This document shows positions 42,874 to 50,450 of a DNA stretch of 64,000 nucleotides, piece after piece. Position numbers and translations under genes: made by a program. Each line of letters starts with the position of its first letter. The stretch's first letter is position 1. This DNA is from Runella limosa DSM 17973 (GTDB taxonomy: Bacteria; Bacteroidota; Bacteroidia; Cytophagales; Spirosomataceae), in the NCBI RefSeq assembly GCF_000482465.1, contig NZ_AXVJ01000040.1:1-64000 (forward strand). Reading direction: 5' to 3'. The notes under the pieces were generated by a model. That model searched no databases, was not told the DNA's origin, and saw only the letters and a list, made by a program, of their open reading frames with translations.

Positions 42874-44397
42874 CTAAAAGAACCCTAATTTATTTTTGTC
42901 GTACGAAATCAACATGTTTTTGGCCTGACGATAATGATTTAACATCATTTTATGCGTCTCTCGGCCAATACCTGATTTCTTGTAGCCACCAAATGGCGCA
43001 TGAGCAGGATACGCATGGTAGCAGTTTACCCAAACACGACCCGCTTGTACCGCACGCGCTACTTTGTAGGCTTGGTGCGTGTCACGCGTCCATACCCCTG
43101 CGCCGAGGCCATAAAGTGTATCATTGGCAATCGCAATCGCTTCCTCTTCCGTTTTGAAGGTAGCTACGCACACCACTGGCCCAAAAATTTCTTCTTGGAA
43201 AATGCGCATTTTGTTATTGCCTTTGAACAACGTTGGTTTGATATAATATCCACCTTCAAGTCCTTCGTTATAAGCAGCTCCACCACCTGTGAGCAACTCT
43301 GCCCCTTCTTCTTTACCAAGGTCGATGTAATGCAGAATTTTTTGGTATTGGTCGTTCGATGCCTGTGCTCCCATCATCGTACTTGGATCGAGCGGGTGTC
43401 CCAACTTAATGGCCTCAATACGCTCTACTACGCGCTGAATAAAAGCATCGTAGATAGATTCATCCACCAAAATACGCGACGGACACGTACATACTTCGCC
43501 TTGGTTGAGGGCAAACATGGTTGCACCTTCCAAACACTTATCGAAGAATTCGTCGTCGGCATCCATGATGCTTTTGAAGAAAATATTTGGTGATTTTCCT
43601 CCCAGTTCAAGCGTAACAGGAATGATATTTTTAGACGCATATTGCATAATCAATTGCCCCGTTGTCGTTTCTCCCGTAAACGCAATTTTATTGATACGAG
43701 GGCTAGATGCTAATGGCTTACCTGCTTCAATGCCAAAGCCGTTGACGATGTTCAGTACACCCGCTGGCAACAAATCTTGAATCAATTCAGCCAACACCAT
43801 GATTCCCACGGGCGTTTGTTCGGCAGGCTTCAACACCACGCAATTTCCTGCGGCCAAAGCAGGTGCAATTTTCCAAGTGGCCATCAACAACGGGAAATTC
43901 CAAGGAATGATTTGTCCGACTACACCAAGTGGTTCGTGTACAATCAACGACAATGTGTTGGAATCCAACTCCGAAGCTGAACCTTCTTCGGCCCGAATTA
44001 CGCCTGCAAAGTAGCGGAAGTGGTCGATTGCCAAGGGTAAATCAGCGGCTTTAGTTTCACGAATTGGCTTGCCGTTGTCCCACGTTTCTACACTTGCCAA
44101 CAGTTCCAAATTTGCCTCCATCGCATCCGCAATTTTTAGCAAAATGTTGCTTCTCGTCGTCACCGAGCTGTTATTCCACTGCGGAGCGGCGGCCCAAGCG
44201 GCATCCAAAGCAAGGTTAATATCTTCTTCAGTCGAACGAGCTACTTTCGTAAATACCTGACCATCAACAGGAGAAGTAGTTTCAAAATACTCTCCTTTCA
44301 CAGGGCTGACCCATTGTCCGCCAATGAAGTTATCATAGTGGGTTTTAAAGATTGGCTTCGCTACCAAGTTGTTTTGTTGGGTGATTACAGTTGACAT
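42874..44397 (-). CDS. NAD-dependent aldehyde dehydrogenase
   Basis: 507 residues from the ATG at 44397 ([10 protein letters not shown]). The family features are intact: [40 protein letters not shown] (general-base Glu), and [11 protein letters not shown] (nucleophile Cys), with C-terminal [15 protein letters not shown]. It resembles the broad-specificity acetaldehyde/ExaC type. The divergently transcribed AraC regulator and 21-bp repeats between them suggest induction by a substrate; the substrate is unknown. Confidence 0.92.
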   Translation of the reverse strand: MSTVITQQNNLVAKPIFKTHYDNFIGGQWVSPVKGEYFETTSPVDGQVFTKVARSTEEDINLALDAAWAAAPQWNNSSVTTRSNILLKIADAMEANLELLASVETWDNGKPIRETKAADLPLAIDHFRYFAGVIRAEEGSASELDSNTLSLIVHEPLGVVGQIIPWNFPLLMATWKIAPALAAGNCVVLKPAEQTPVGIMVLAELIQDLLPAGVLNIVNGFGIEAGKPLASSPRINKIAFTGETTTGQLIMQYASKNIIPVTLELGGKSPNIFFKSIMDADDEFFDKCLEGATMFALNQGEVCTCPSRILVDESIYDAFIQRVVERIEAIKLGHPLDPSTMMGAQASNDQYQKILHYIDLGKEEGAELLTGGGAAYNEGLEGGYYIKPTLFKGNNKMRIFQEEIFGPVVCVATFKTEEEAIAIANDTLYGLGAGVWTRDTHQAYKVARAVQAGRVWVNCYHAYPAHAPFGGYKKSGIGRETHKMMLNHYRQAKNMLISYDKNKLGFF

Positions 44398-44493
44398 AGT
44401 TATAAGGGCTTTGTGTTTCAAAAAGATTTTGCACAAAACAACCTTCAAAAAATCACATTTAATTGACCTATTCTGCTCACCATTTTCCCTATC

Positions 44494-44534
44494 CTATCAA
44501 CTGATTGCACTATTCTATCAACTGTTGTACTATA
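44494..44534. promoter_or_regulatory. 21-bp direct repeats, probable AraC operator
   Basis: CTATCAACTGATTGCACTAT (44494-44513) and CTATCAACTGTTGTACTATA (44515-44534) are direct repeats with a 21-bp period, close to two helical turns. They lie between the aldehyde dehydrogenase start (44397) and the AraC start (44615), the expected layout for head-to-tail AraC dimer binding. Confidence 0.65.
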
Positions 44535-44614
44535 CTACCATTGTATGCGTTTTTGAAGTACTTTTAGTATGATTTTAAGAATTAATACAACAAATTCTTT
44601 AGCAACATATACCC

Positions 44615-45544
44615 ATGGTTGAGTTGAATCCCTTGCATTATCAAAACCGCCGCCTCGAAACGTTGGTAGAAAATCGTACCCTGCATACGCTTAACAATGC
44701 AGAATTGAACATTTTTGAGACGCATCAAAAGGCGGCGCAAGTGATGTTGCAGTTTAGCGAACCTGTGTTGGCAAGTATGATACGCGGTAAGAAAATTATG
44801 CACCTTCAGAACACGCCTTCGTTCGGGTTTTTACCTGGAGAATCAGTGATTTTGCCCTCCAACGAATTGATGTGTATTGATTTTCCAGAAGCTACCGAAC
44901 AAAACCCTACGCAGTGCCTAGCGTTGGCTTTCAACGAAGCGAAGCTCCAACAGGCCGTCAATTTGCTCAATGAACGTGGGCTGAAACAAAATGGGAAGGA
45001 ATGGAGCATGACCGATTATAATTATCATTTTACCAACGACATTGCCATCAACCAAATCCTGCAACGGCTTATTTTTATTTTCACCGAAAACCACCCTTCT
45101 AAAGATATTTTTGCCGATATGCTGCTCCAAGAGCTTATCATCCGCATTTTGCAAACTGAATCGAAGAGTATTTACCTTAAAAAGTCTTACACCCAGCCCA
45201 ACAACGACCGTATTTCGTTTGTCCTTAACTTTATTCGGGAAAATATCACTGAAGACCTTACCATTGAGCTGCTGAGTGAAAAAGCCTACATGAGTGAGTC
45301 CAATTTTTATCGTACGTTTAAGCACGAGACAGGTTCTACTCCCATTGATTTTATCATCGAAGAGCGTCTAAAATTAGCAGAAAGTCTGCTTCGTGACCCT
45401 AAAATGAGCGTCAAAGAGGCTTTTATGGCCAGTGGGTTCAATAGCTTTTCGTACTTCTGCCGTATTTTCAAGAAAAAGAAAAACCTCTCCCCTACCGAGT
45501 TCAAGGAAAAATCAAATCAGCTCAAAAATAGGTCTGCTGCATAA
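44615..45544 (+). CDS. AraC-family regulator, probable activator of the aldehyde dehydrogenase
   Basis: 309 residues. An N-terminal sensor domain (FGFLPGESVILPSNELMCIDFPEATEQNPTQCLALAF) is followed by the C-terminal AraC HTH pair (LTIELLSEKAYMSESNFYRTFKHETG and KEAFMASGFNSFSYFCRIFKKKKNLSPTEF). Its position divergent from an aldehyde dehydrogenase with repeats between them makes local regulation likely. The ligand is not known. Confidence 0.88.
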   Translation: MVELNPLHYQNRRLETLVENRTLHTLNNAELNIFETHQKAAQVMLQFSEPVLASMIRGKKIMHLQNTPSFGFLPGESVILPSNELMCIDFPEATEQNPTQCLALAFNEAKLQQAVNLLNERGLKQNGKEWSMTDYNYHFTNDIAINQILQRLIFIFTENHPSKDIFADMLLQELIIRILQTESKSIYLKKSYTQPNNDRISFVLNFIRENITEDLTIELLSEKAYMSESNFYRTFKHETGSTPIDFIIEERLKLAESLLRDPKMSVKEAFMASGFNSFSYFCRIFKKKKNLSPTEFKEKSNQLKNRSAA

Positions 45545-45552
45545 ATCAAAGC

Positions 45553-45849
45553 GCGTCGGAGACGCGGTACCATACCCGTCCCGAAACGCAGTTCGGGACG
45601 AGCGCCAGCTCGCCCCAAATTCCAATTTGGGGCGAAAAAAGGCTTCGCGTCTCCGACGCATTTAATACAATAGTGGCGTCAGAAACGCGGTACCATACCC
45701 GTCCCGAAACGCAGCTCGAGACGAGCGCTAGCTCGCCCCAAATTCCAGTTTGGGGCGCAAAAAGGCTTCGCGTCTCCGACACATTTAATACAATAGTGGC
45801 GTCAGAAACGCGGTACCATACCCGTCCCGAAACACAGTTCGGGACGAGC
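45553..45849. repeat. Left array of structured repeats beside the RAYT gene
   Basis: Units begin at 45553, 45676 and 45799 (period 123); the third is cut after its first inner hairpin. In unit 1 an outer 14-bp stem (GCGTCGGAGACGCG at 45553-45566 with 45646-45659) encloses a 9-bp hairpin (CGTCCCGAA/TTCGGGACG, 45577-45600) and an 11-bp hairpin (CGCCCCAAATT/AATTTGGGGCG, 45611-45634). Units are linked by an ATTTAATACAATAGTG spacer. Apparent reading frames here are repeat translations only. Confidence 0.9.
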
Positions 45850-45973
45850 ACAAAGCACAAAATCTCCCAAAACACTAACAATCAGCTCATTCCAAAAAAT
45901 CTTCTAGGATATTTTAAAATTCATCTTTCTATTTCGCCGACCTTACGATAGCAAACCAAGAATATCGTAACCG

Positions 45974-46533
45974 ATGGCCTCAAGTAAGTACTACATTCGT
46001 AATCCTGAAGAAGTGTATTTTCTCACATCAACCGTTGTGGATTGGGTAGATGTCTTTACTCGACCCATCTACAAAGATATCATCGTGGACTCCCTACGTT
46101 ATTGTCAATCTCATAAAGGATTAATGCTGTATGGCTGGGTATTGATGAGTAATCATCTTCATTTACTGGTTCAAGCCAAAGAGGGTAAGTTATTAGGTGA
46201 CATTATGCGAGACTTCAAACGATTCACCGCCAATCGCCTTCTTGAAGCTGTTCAGTTTGAAAATGAAAGCCGTAAAGAGTGGTTAATGCATAAGTTTGAA
46301 TGGAATGGAATGCAAAATATAAATCTAGCCACGAGAAGTATCAATTTTGGCAAGCGGGAAATCATGCCAAAGAGTGTTTTTCGTTTGCGTACATTGAACA
46401 AAAACTAAACTACATTCATCAAAACCCAGTAAGAGCAGCCATTGTAGAGTATCCCGAAGAATATCTATATAGCTCTGCACGAAATTATGTAGGAAAAAAA
46501 GGACTTCTTGACATTACTAGCATTTATGGCTGA
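45974..46533 (+). pseudogene. REP-associated (RAYT/IS200-like) transposase with a 5-bp frameshift
   Basis: HUH-type Y1 transposase. The N-terminal part reads MASSKYYIRNPEEVYFLTST and has the HUH motif in SNHLHLLVQ (His61, His63). After residue 110 the frame changes at a GAATG-GAATG-GAATG tandem repeat (46298-46312). Removing one 5-bp unit restores a continuous frame of 184 residues with the catalytic tyrosine in KLNYIHQNPVRA (about Tyr145) and LYSSARNY. So the gene is probably inactive through a recent duplication, or switchable by slippage. It is flanked on both sides by structured repeat arrays, its likely substrates. Confidence 0.88.
46298..46312 (+). repeat. Pentanucleotide tandem repeat (GAATG)3 that breaks the RAYT gene
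   Basis: Three direct copies of GAATG at 46298-46302, 46303-46307 and 46308-46312. Two copies would keep the transposase in frame (FEWNAKYKSS...); three shift it. This is the direct cause of the frameshift. Confidence 0.85.
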
Positions 46534-46537
46534 AGGT

Positions 46538-46889
46538 GCGTCGGAGACGCAATACCACAACCGTCCCGAAACACAGTTCGGGACGAGTGCCTGCCCGCCC
46601 CAAACTGGAGTTTGGGGCGAAAAAAGGCTTCGCGTCTCCGACGCATTTAATAGAATAGTGGCGTCAGAGACGCAATACCACAACCGCCCCGAAACGCAGT
46701 TCGGGACGAGCACCAACGCCCCAAATTCCAGTTTGGGGCGAAAAAAGGCTTTGCGTCTCCAACGCATTTAATAGAATAGTGGCGTCAGAGACGCAATACC
46801 ACAACCGTCCCGAAACACAGTTCGGGACGAGCATCCGCTCCAAATTCCAGTTTGGGGCGCAAATAGGTTTTGCGTCTCCGACGCATTTA
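46538..46889. repeat. Right array of structured repeats beside the RAYT gene
   Basis: Three units start at 46538, 46661 and 46782 (periods 123 and 121) and the array ends at about 46889. They share the outer and inner stems of the left array but differ consistently in the linker after the first arm (CAATACCACAACC here, GGTACCATACCC on the left). The first unit begins 4 bp after the transposase stop codon. The second inner hairpin reads CGCCCCAAACT/AGTTTGGGGCG in unit 1, a compensated variant of the left-array stem. Confidence 0.9.
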
Positions 46890-46917
46890 CCTTATTTTTA
46901 CCCAAAACGTCCTTACA

Positions 46918-47418
46918 ATGCTTTACTTAGAAACCCCACGCCTGTATTTCCGTATTTTCCAACCCGAAGACGCCGCTGACCTATTCCGAATCGAAGGAGA
47001 TGCCGATGTTATGCGATTCATCCGTACCCCAGCAGCAGACATTTCGCACAGCCGCCAGCGCATCGCCAATGAGCTTCTTTATGCCGCCGAAAACGAAGGG
47101 TTAGGATTATGTGCTTGTTACGAGAAAGAAAGTAGTGCGTTTGTAGGTCTTGTCAAAATCAAACACGTAGAAAACACCGATGCCATCGAAGTAGGATACG
47201 GATTTGTGCCCGAAGCTTGGGGTAAAGGCTACGCCACCGAAGTGACTCGTGCATCCATCGAACATCTTCAAACGAATTTTGCAGGACGCCCCATCATTGC
47301 CTTCATCCACCCCAATCATCAAAGTTCACGGCACGTATTAGAAAAAGCGGGCATGAAGCAAGTAACAACCGTCTTTGAAGGGCATGAAGATGCGGTTGTC
47401 TTTGCGTTTATGGCTTAA
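46918..47418 (+). CDS. GNAT-family N-acetyltransferase
   Basis: 166 residues from the ATG at 46918 (MLYLETPRLYFRIFQ), the usual start of RimJ/RimL-type enzymes; the longer frame from 46870 would begin inside the repeat array. The acetyl-CoA loop is GYGFVPEAWGKGYATEV, followed by FIHPNHQSSRHVLEKAGMKQV. Acceptor unknown (protein N-terminus or small amine). Confidence 0.85.
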   Translation: MLYLETPRLYFRIFQPEDAADLFRIEGDADVMRFIRTPAADISHSRQRIANELLYAAENEGLGLCACYEKESSAFVGLVKIKHVENTDAIEVGYGFVPEAWGKGYATEVTRASIEHLQTNFAGRPIIAFIHPNHQSSRHVLEKAGMKQVTTVFEGHEDAVVFAFMA

Positions 47419-47422
47419 GTTC

Positions 47423-48193
47423 TCACATTTCCCCCTCTACACCCAGCCCAAACAAGGCAAAGTCATACTTAACGGGATCGTTGGGGTCGAGTTGTCTGAG
47501 GTTTTCGGTGAGTTCTAAGGCTGTTTGCCAGTCGGTAGTGGGACGCTGAATAAGACCCAGTTTACGCGCTACCCGATCTACGTGTACATCGCACGGGCAT
47601 ATCAATTGCGAAGGTTTCAGGGCATTCCAAAGGCCAAAATCAACTCCTTTATCGTCTTTGCGCACCATCCAGCGCAAAAACATATTGAGCCGCTTACACG
47701 ATGATTTTCGCACGGGCGTGGCAATGTGTTTACGGGTACGTTCTGGAAAATCTTCGAGGCTAAAAAACAACTCATGGAAGCCTGCAAGACCCATTTCAAC
47801 GTGAAGTGCCTCCACGGGAAGAGCATGAACAAACGCTTCTTCTAGCGAGTGATGATGTTGGTAAAAGTGCTTAAAAAAATGAAGAAAATAGAGTGTATCG
47901 GTCGCGTTGAACGTCCGATGTTTGAAGTTTAAAAAGCGCTTTAGGTCAGTATCCGTGTGATTACGTACAAAGTCGTAAGGAGCACCATCCATGAGTTGAA
48001 TCAACTCTTGGCATTTGTTGATAATCGTTTTTCGCTGTCCCCACGCCAATACTGCCGCCCAAAAACCCATGATTTCGATGTCTTGCAACTTCGAAAACTG
48101 ATGCGGAATACTAATGGGGTCGTTGGGAATAAAATTGGGCTGGTTGTACTGAGCTACTTTTTCCTCCAGCAGCTCCACCACATAGTTGGTCAT
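47423..48193 (-). CDS. TIGR02757-family protein
   Basis: 256 residues. Matches the TIGR02757 family, which is restricted mainly to Bacteroidota and some others and has no established function: PNDPISIPHQFSKLQDIEIMGFWAAVLAWGQRKTIINK at the start and a conserved CPCDVHVDRVARKLGLI near the C-terminus. The latter resembles a helix-hairpin-helix DNA glycosylase-like end. It overlaps the upstream 62-residue gene by 1 nt. Confidence 0.85.
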   Translation of the reverse strand: MTNYVVELLEEKVAQYNQPNFIPNDPISIPHQFSKLQDIEIMGFWAAVLAWGQRKTIINKCQELIQLMDGAPYDFVRNHTDTDLKRFLNFKHRTFNATDTLYFLHFFKHFYQHHHSLEEAFVHALPVEALHVEMGLAGFHELFFSLEDFPERTRKHIATPVRKSSCKRLNMFLRWMVRKDDKGVDFGLWNALKPSQLICPCDVHVDRVARKLGLIQRPTTDWQTALELTENLRQLDPNDPVKYDFALFGLGVEGEM

Positions 48194-48381
48194 TAGATGC
48201 TACGACCTCCCTTCAACACCCACACTAACCCTCGCGAAAGCCCCGAAAATAGCAGAACAATCCCCGTAAATATCCACGTAAAAAGCGAAATCACTGGGTA
48301 AAAAATAGTAAAAGCAACGCTCCAAATACGAAACCCAAGGGATTTTTTGATTTGTTCACGTTCTTGGCGGCGAGAAAGCAT
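48193..48381 (-). CDS. Small membrane protein of unknown function
   Basis: 62 residues: a basic N-terminus (MLSRRQEREQIKKSLGFRIW) followed by two hydrophobic stretches (FTIFYPVISLF and IFTGIVLLFSGLSRGLVWVL). The stop overlaps the start of the TIGR02757 gene by one base, so the two are coupled. No family recognised. Confidence 0.7.
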   Translation of the reverse strand: MLSRRQEREQIKKSLGFRIWSVAFTIFYPVISLFTWIFTGIVLLFSGLSRGLVWVLKGGRSI

Positions 48382-48440
48382 TTTTATTTATGTTAATGGT
48401 AATTAGTACAAATTTCGGTTTTTGAATCGAAAACAAAAAA

Positions 48441-49100
48441 TCAATTTGTGAGATGATGTTTGGGGGCACGTTTGATTAGATAAAATAATTGGATAGTCGC
48501 TCCCACATTAAAGGAAAGCATTTCTGGCAAATAAGAAATTCCTAAACCTGTTAAGTAAGGGAATTGAGGATTGCCTATATCAGCAATGATGGTACCCCCT
48601 CGAAGTAAAAATCGCGTTTCTATACGCTTAAACAGTAAAGCTGAGGTTCCAGCAAACCCCTCTAAGGCAACTCCTATACCTTGGTTGTAGGGCGTGCCTG
48701 TTTTGTAATTAGGGAAATAATTACCCTGAATTTCTAATTCACCTTTTACTGTCCCATATGAGAACACCCCACTATAGCCGAAAAATTTTCTGCTAGTTTT
48801 ACTGTATTGTTCCCAAGTCGTTTTAACAGAATAACCTCTAAAAGATTGTAAAAAATGATTTTGGGCTCTTCGTGCCATACTTGCGTAGCCTAGACTTACA
48901 CTAAAATAATGATTGGGTTTAGGGGTAAAAAACTGCACATAACATTCGGCGATGATTGGATTTTGGAAATCAAAGCCAGATACGTAATGCGTAACATTCT
49001 TAACTACGTCAACCCCAACAGCTCTTATTTTCAACGTACTATCTTGGGCTTGAATCGAAAGAGGTATCAATACAAAAATCAAGTAGCCTAATTTTTTCAT
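48441..49100 (-). CDS. Predicted exported beta-barrel-like protein (possible DUF6048)
   Basis: 219 residues with a signal peptide (KKLGYLIFVLIPLSIQAQ). The mature part alternates short aromatic beta-strand-like segments (FSVSLGYASMARR, YLTGLGISYLPEMLSFNVGATIQLFY), as in small outer membrane proteins. It overlaps the upstream lipoprotein-like gene by 4 nt. In other Bacteroidota a DUF6452 and a DUF6048 gene are neighbours, and the order here fits; the family assignment is tentative. Confidence 0.66.
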   Translation of the reverse strand: MKKLGYLIFVLIPLSIQAQDSTLKIRAVGVDVVKNVTHYVSGFDFQNPIIAECYVQFFTPKPNHYFSVSLGYASMARRAQNHFLQSFRGYSVKTTWEQYSKTSRKFFGYSGVFSYGTVKGELEIQGNYFPNYKTGTPYNQGIGVALEGFAGTSALLFKRIETRFLLRGGTIIADIGNPQFPYLTGLGISYLPEMLSFNVGATIQLFYLIKRAPKHHLTN

Positions 49101-49549
49101 AGTTCATTGATTTTGACAATAATACCACTTTCTTCTTCTGGATAATATAATTTGGCGCCATGCGAGGGAGTATAATAACTACGATATTCTACTTCAATTT
49201 GTTTGAAGGTAGTCGTGTGGGTTTTACCAGAAGCGGGTGCTTCTAGATCCAGTACATAACCACAGGTATTACTGGCATTGTAGATACGCTTTTTGTAGTA
49301 AACAGTTAATGTATCAATACGATTAGATTGAGTAAAAATGTAAGTGGTGGAATCTGCATTGAGATTGAGCGGGAATTGAACACGCTCATTAGACACATCT
49401 TGTAACGCTCCTAATATAGACACCTTGGAGATAGAAGCCTCTGTGTTAAAGGGGAATTGGATAGCAGCTACTGGTTCGGCTGTGATACCACATTGCTCTC
49501 CGCAGCTACATAATAGATAGCATAAGGCACAAATAAAAAAAAATTTCAT
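49097..49549 (-). CDS. Predicted lipoprotein (DUF6452-like)
   Basis: 150 residues beginning MKFFFICALCYLLCSCGEQC; a lipobox-like LLCSC ends the signal. The mature domain (VAAIQFPFNTEASISKVSILGALQDVSN...TTTFKQIEVEYRSYYTP) resembles DUF6452, a small Bacteroidota family of unknown function. Coupled to the following gene by a 4-nt overlap. Confidence 0.7.
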   Translation of the reverse strand: MKFFFICALCYLLCSCGEQCGITAEPVAAIQFPFNTEASISKVSILGALQDVSNERVQFPLNLNADSTTYIFTQSNRIDTLTVYYKKRIYNASNTCGYVLDLEAPASGKTHTTTFKQIEVEYRSYYTPSHGAKLYYPEEESGIIVKINEL

Positions 49550-49656
49550 GGTGTGATGAATTTTGGCAAGGTTACGAAATGACCGTGCAAAATACTACTT
49601 TTCATGCCCCATTTCACAAAAACTTAATACTATGTTTGAACACCACAGCCAAAAAA

Positions 49657-50427
49657 CTATTTTTTATACACCTTTACGTAATCCACCAAAAATACGTCGG
49701 GGTAAACAGTGTATTGTAAATCTTTCTTTTCGGATGGAAGCTCCATGCTCAAAATCAGGTACTCTTCAATCCGTGAAATACCGATGGTTACTTCGTAAAA
49801 CTTGTAGCCATCAATAAAAAAAGCGTATTTGTCGGGCGTCCATTCCAACGCAAAAGTGTGGAATCCTTCGCTCACTCCTTTGAGATAACTTTGCATTCCG
49901 CGCGTACTTTTTTGGTTGGGGCCATACGCCCAATGCACGTTGTGGGAGACAATATCCACACCCAGTTTTTTGAAAAACTCAAAAATATCTATTTCGGCTC
50001 CATAAACGGCGGGGTCTTCGCCTTTGGAAATATCGGGCGACTGAATCCAGAATGCCGCCCACACGCCTGGCGATTTTTGCAACTGCGCCCGACATTCAAA
50101 GTAACCGTATTTGGTCATCAGTTTTCCTTGCGTGCCCACCGCTCCAATCAGAATGCTGTCTCCTTTTTGGATAGCGTGCAATTTCAGCAAGCCATCTTTC
50201 ACTTCCACCGCTTCGGGCGACACATACCCTAAGGCACGCGGCCCCACTCCCCTCACCGCCCATTTTTTCGGGTCGAGTTGATTACCATTAAAATTATCTT
50301 CCCAAAATAGGGAATACCCTAGTTTTTCGGGCGTAAATTGCTCCTGCGACATCGGGGGCTGGGCAGGACGTTGGGCAAAGCTAATGCCTGCCCAAGCACC
50401 CAAGAAAATCAAAATGAAGGTTTTCAT
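49657..50427 (-). CDS. Secreted glycoside hydrolase family 16 protein
   Basis: 256 residues with a signal peptide ending near ...WAGISFAQ. The GH16 active-site motif ExDxxE is present as GAEIDIFEFF (about residues 143-152), with flanking YGYFECRAQLQKSPGVWAAFW and EWTPDKYAFFIDGYKFYE. GH16 members cut beta-1,3/1,4-glucans or galactans such as laminarin, carrageenan or agar. It is the last gene of the polysaccharide locus, 23 nt after the rhamnosidase. Confidence 0.86.
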   Translation of the reverse strand: MKTFILIFLGAWAGISFAQRPAQPPMSQEQFTPEKLGYSLFWEDNFNGNQLDPKKWAVRGVGPRALGYVSPEAVEVKDGLLKLHAIQKGDSILIGAVGTQGKLMTKYGYFECRAQLQKSPGVWAAFWIQSPDISKGEDPAVYGAEIDIFEFFKKLGVDIVSHNVHWAYGPNQKSTRGMQSYLKGVSEGFHTFALEWTPDKYAFFIDGYKFYEVTIGISRIEEYLILSMELPSEKKDLQYTVYPDVFLVDYVKVYKK

Positions 50428-50450
50428 AATTCATTTTATTGCGTTCATTG

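Noticed and set aside
43000-43593. 197-codon frame antisense to the aldehyde dehydrogenase
   Set aside because: Lies wholly within a conserved enzyme gene and has no recognised domain.
45546-45881. 111-codon minus-strand frame with repeated VWYRVSDA units, and the similar frames at 45673-45951 and 46465-46771
   Set aside because: They are translations of the structured DNA repeats. The repeats are built of inverted arms and no start signal or family supports a protein.
45553-46889. A CRISPR array, suggested by regular spacing
   Set aside because: Units are about 123 bp with nearly identical interiors and no unique spacers; no cas genes are nearby. The neighbouring RAYT gene explains the repeats better.
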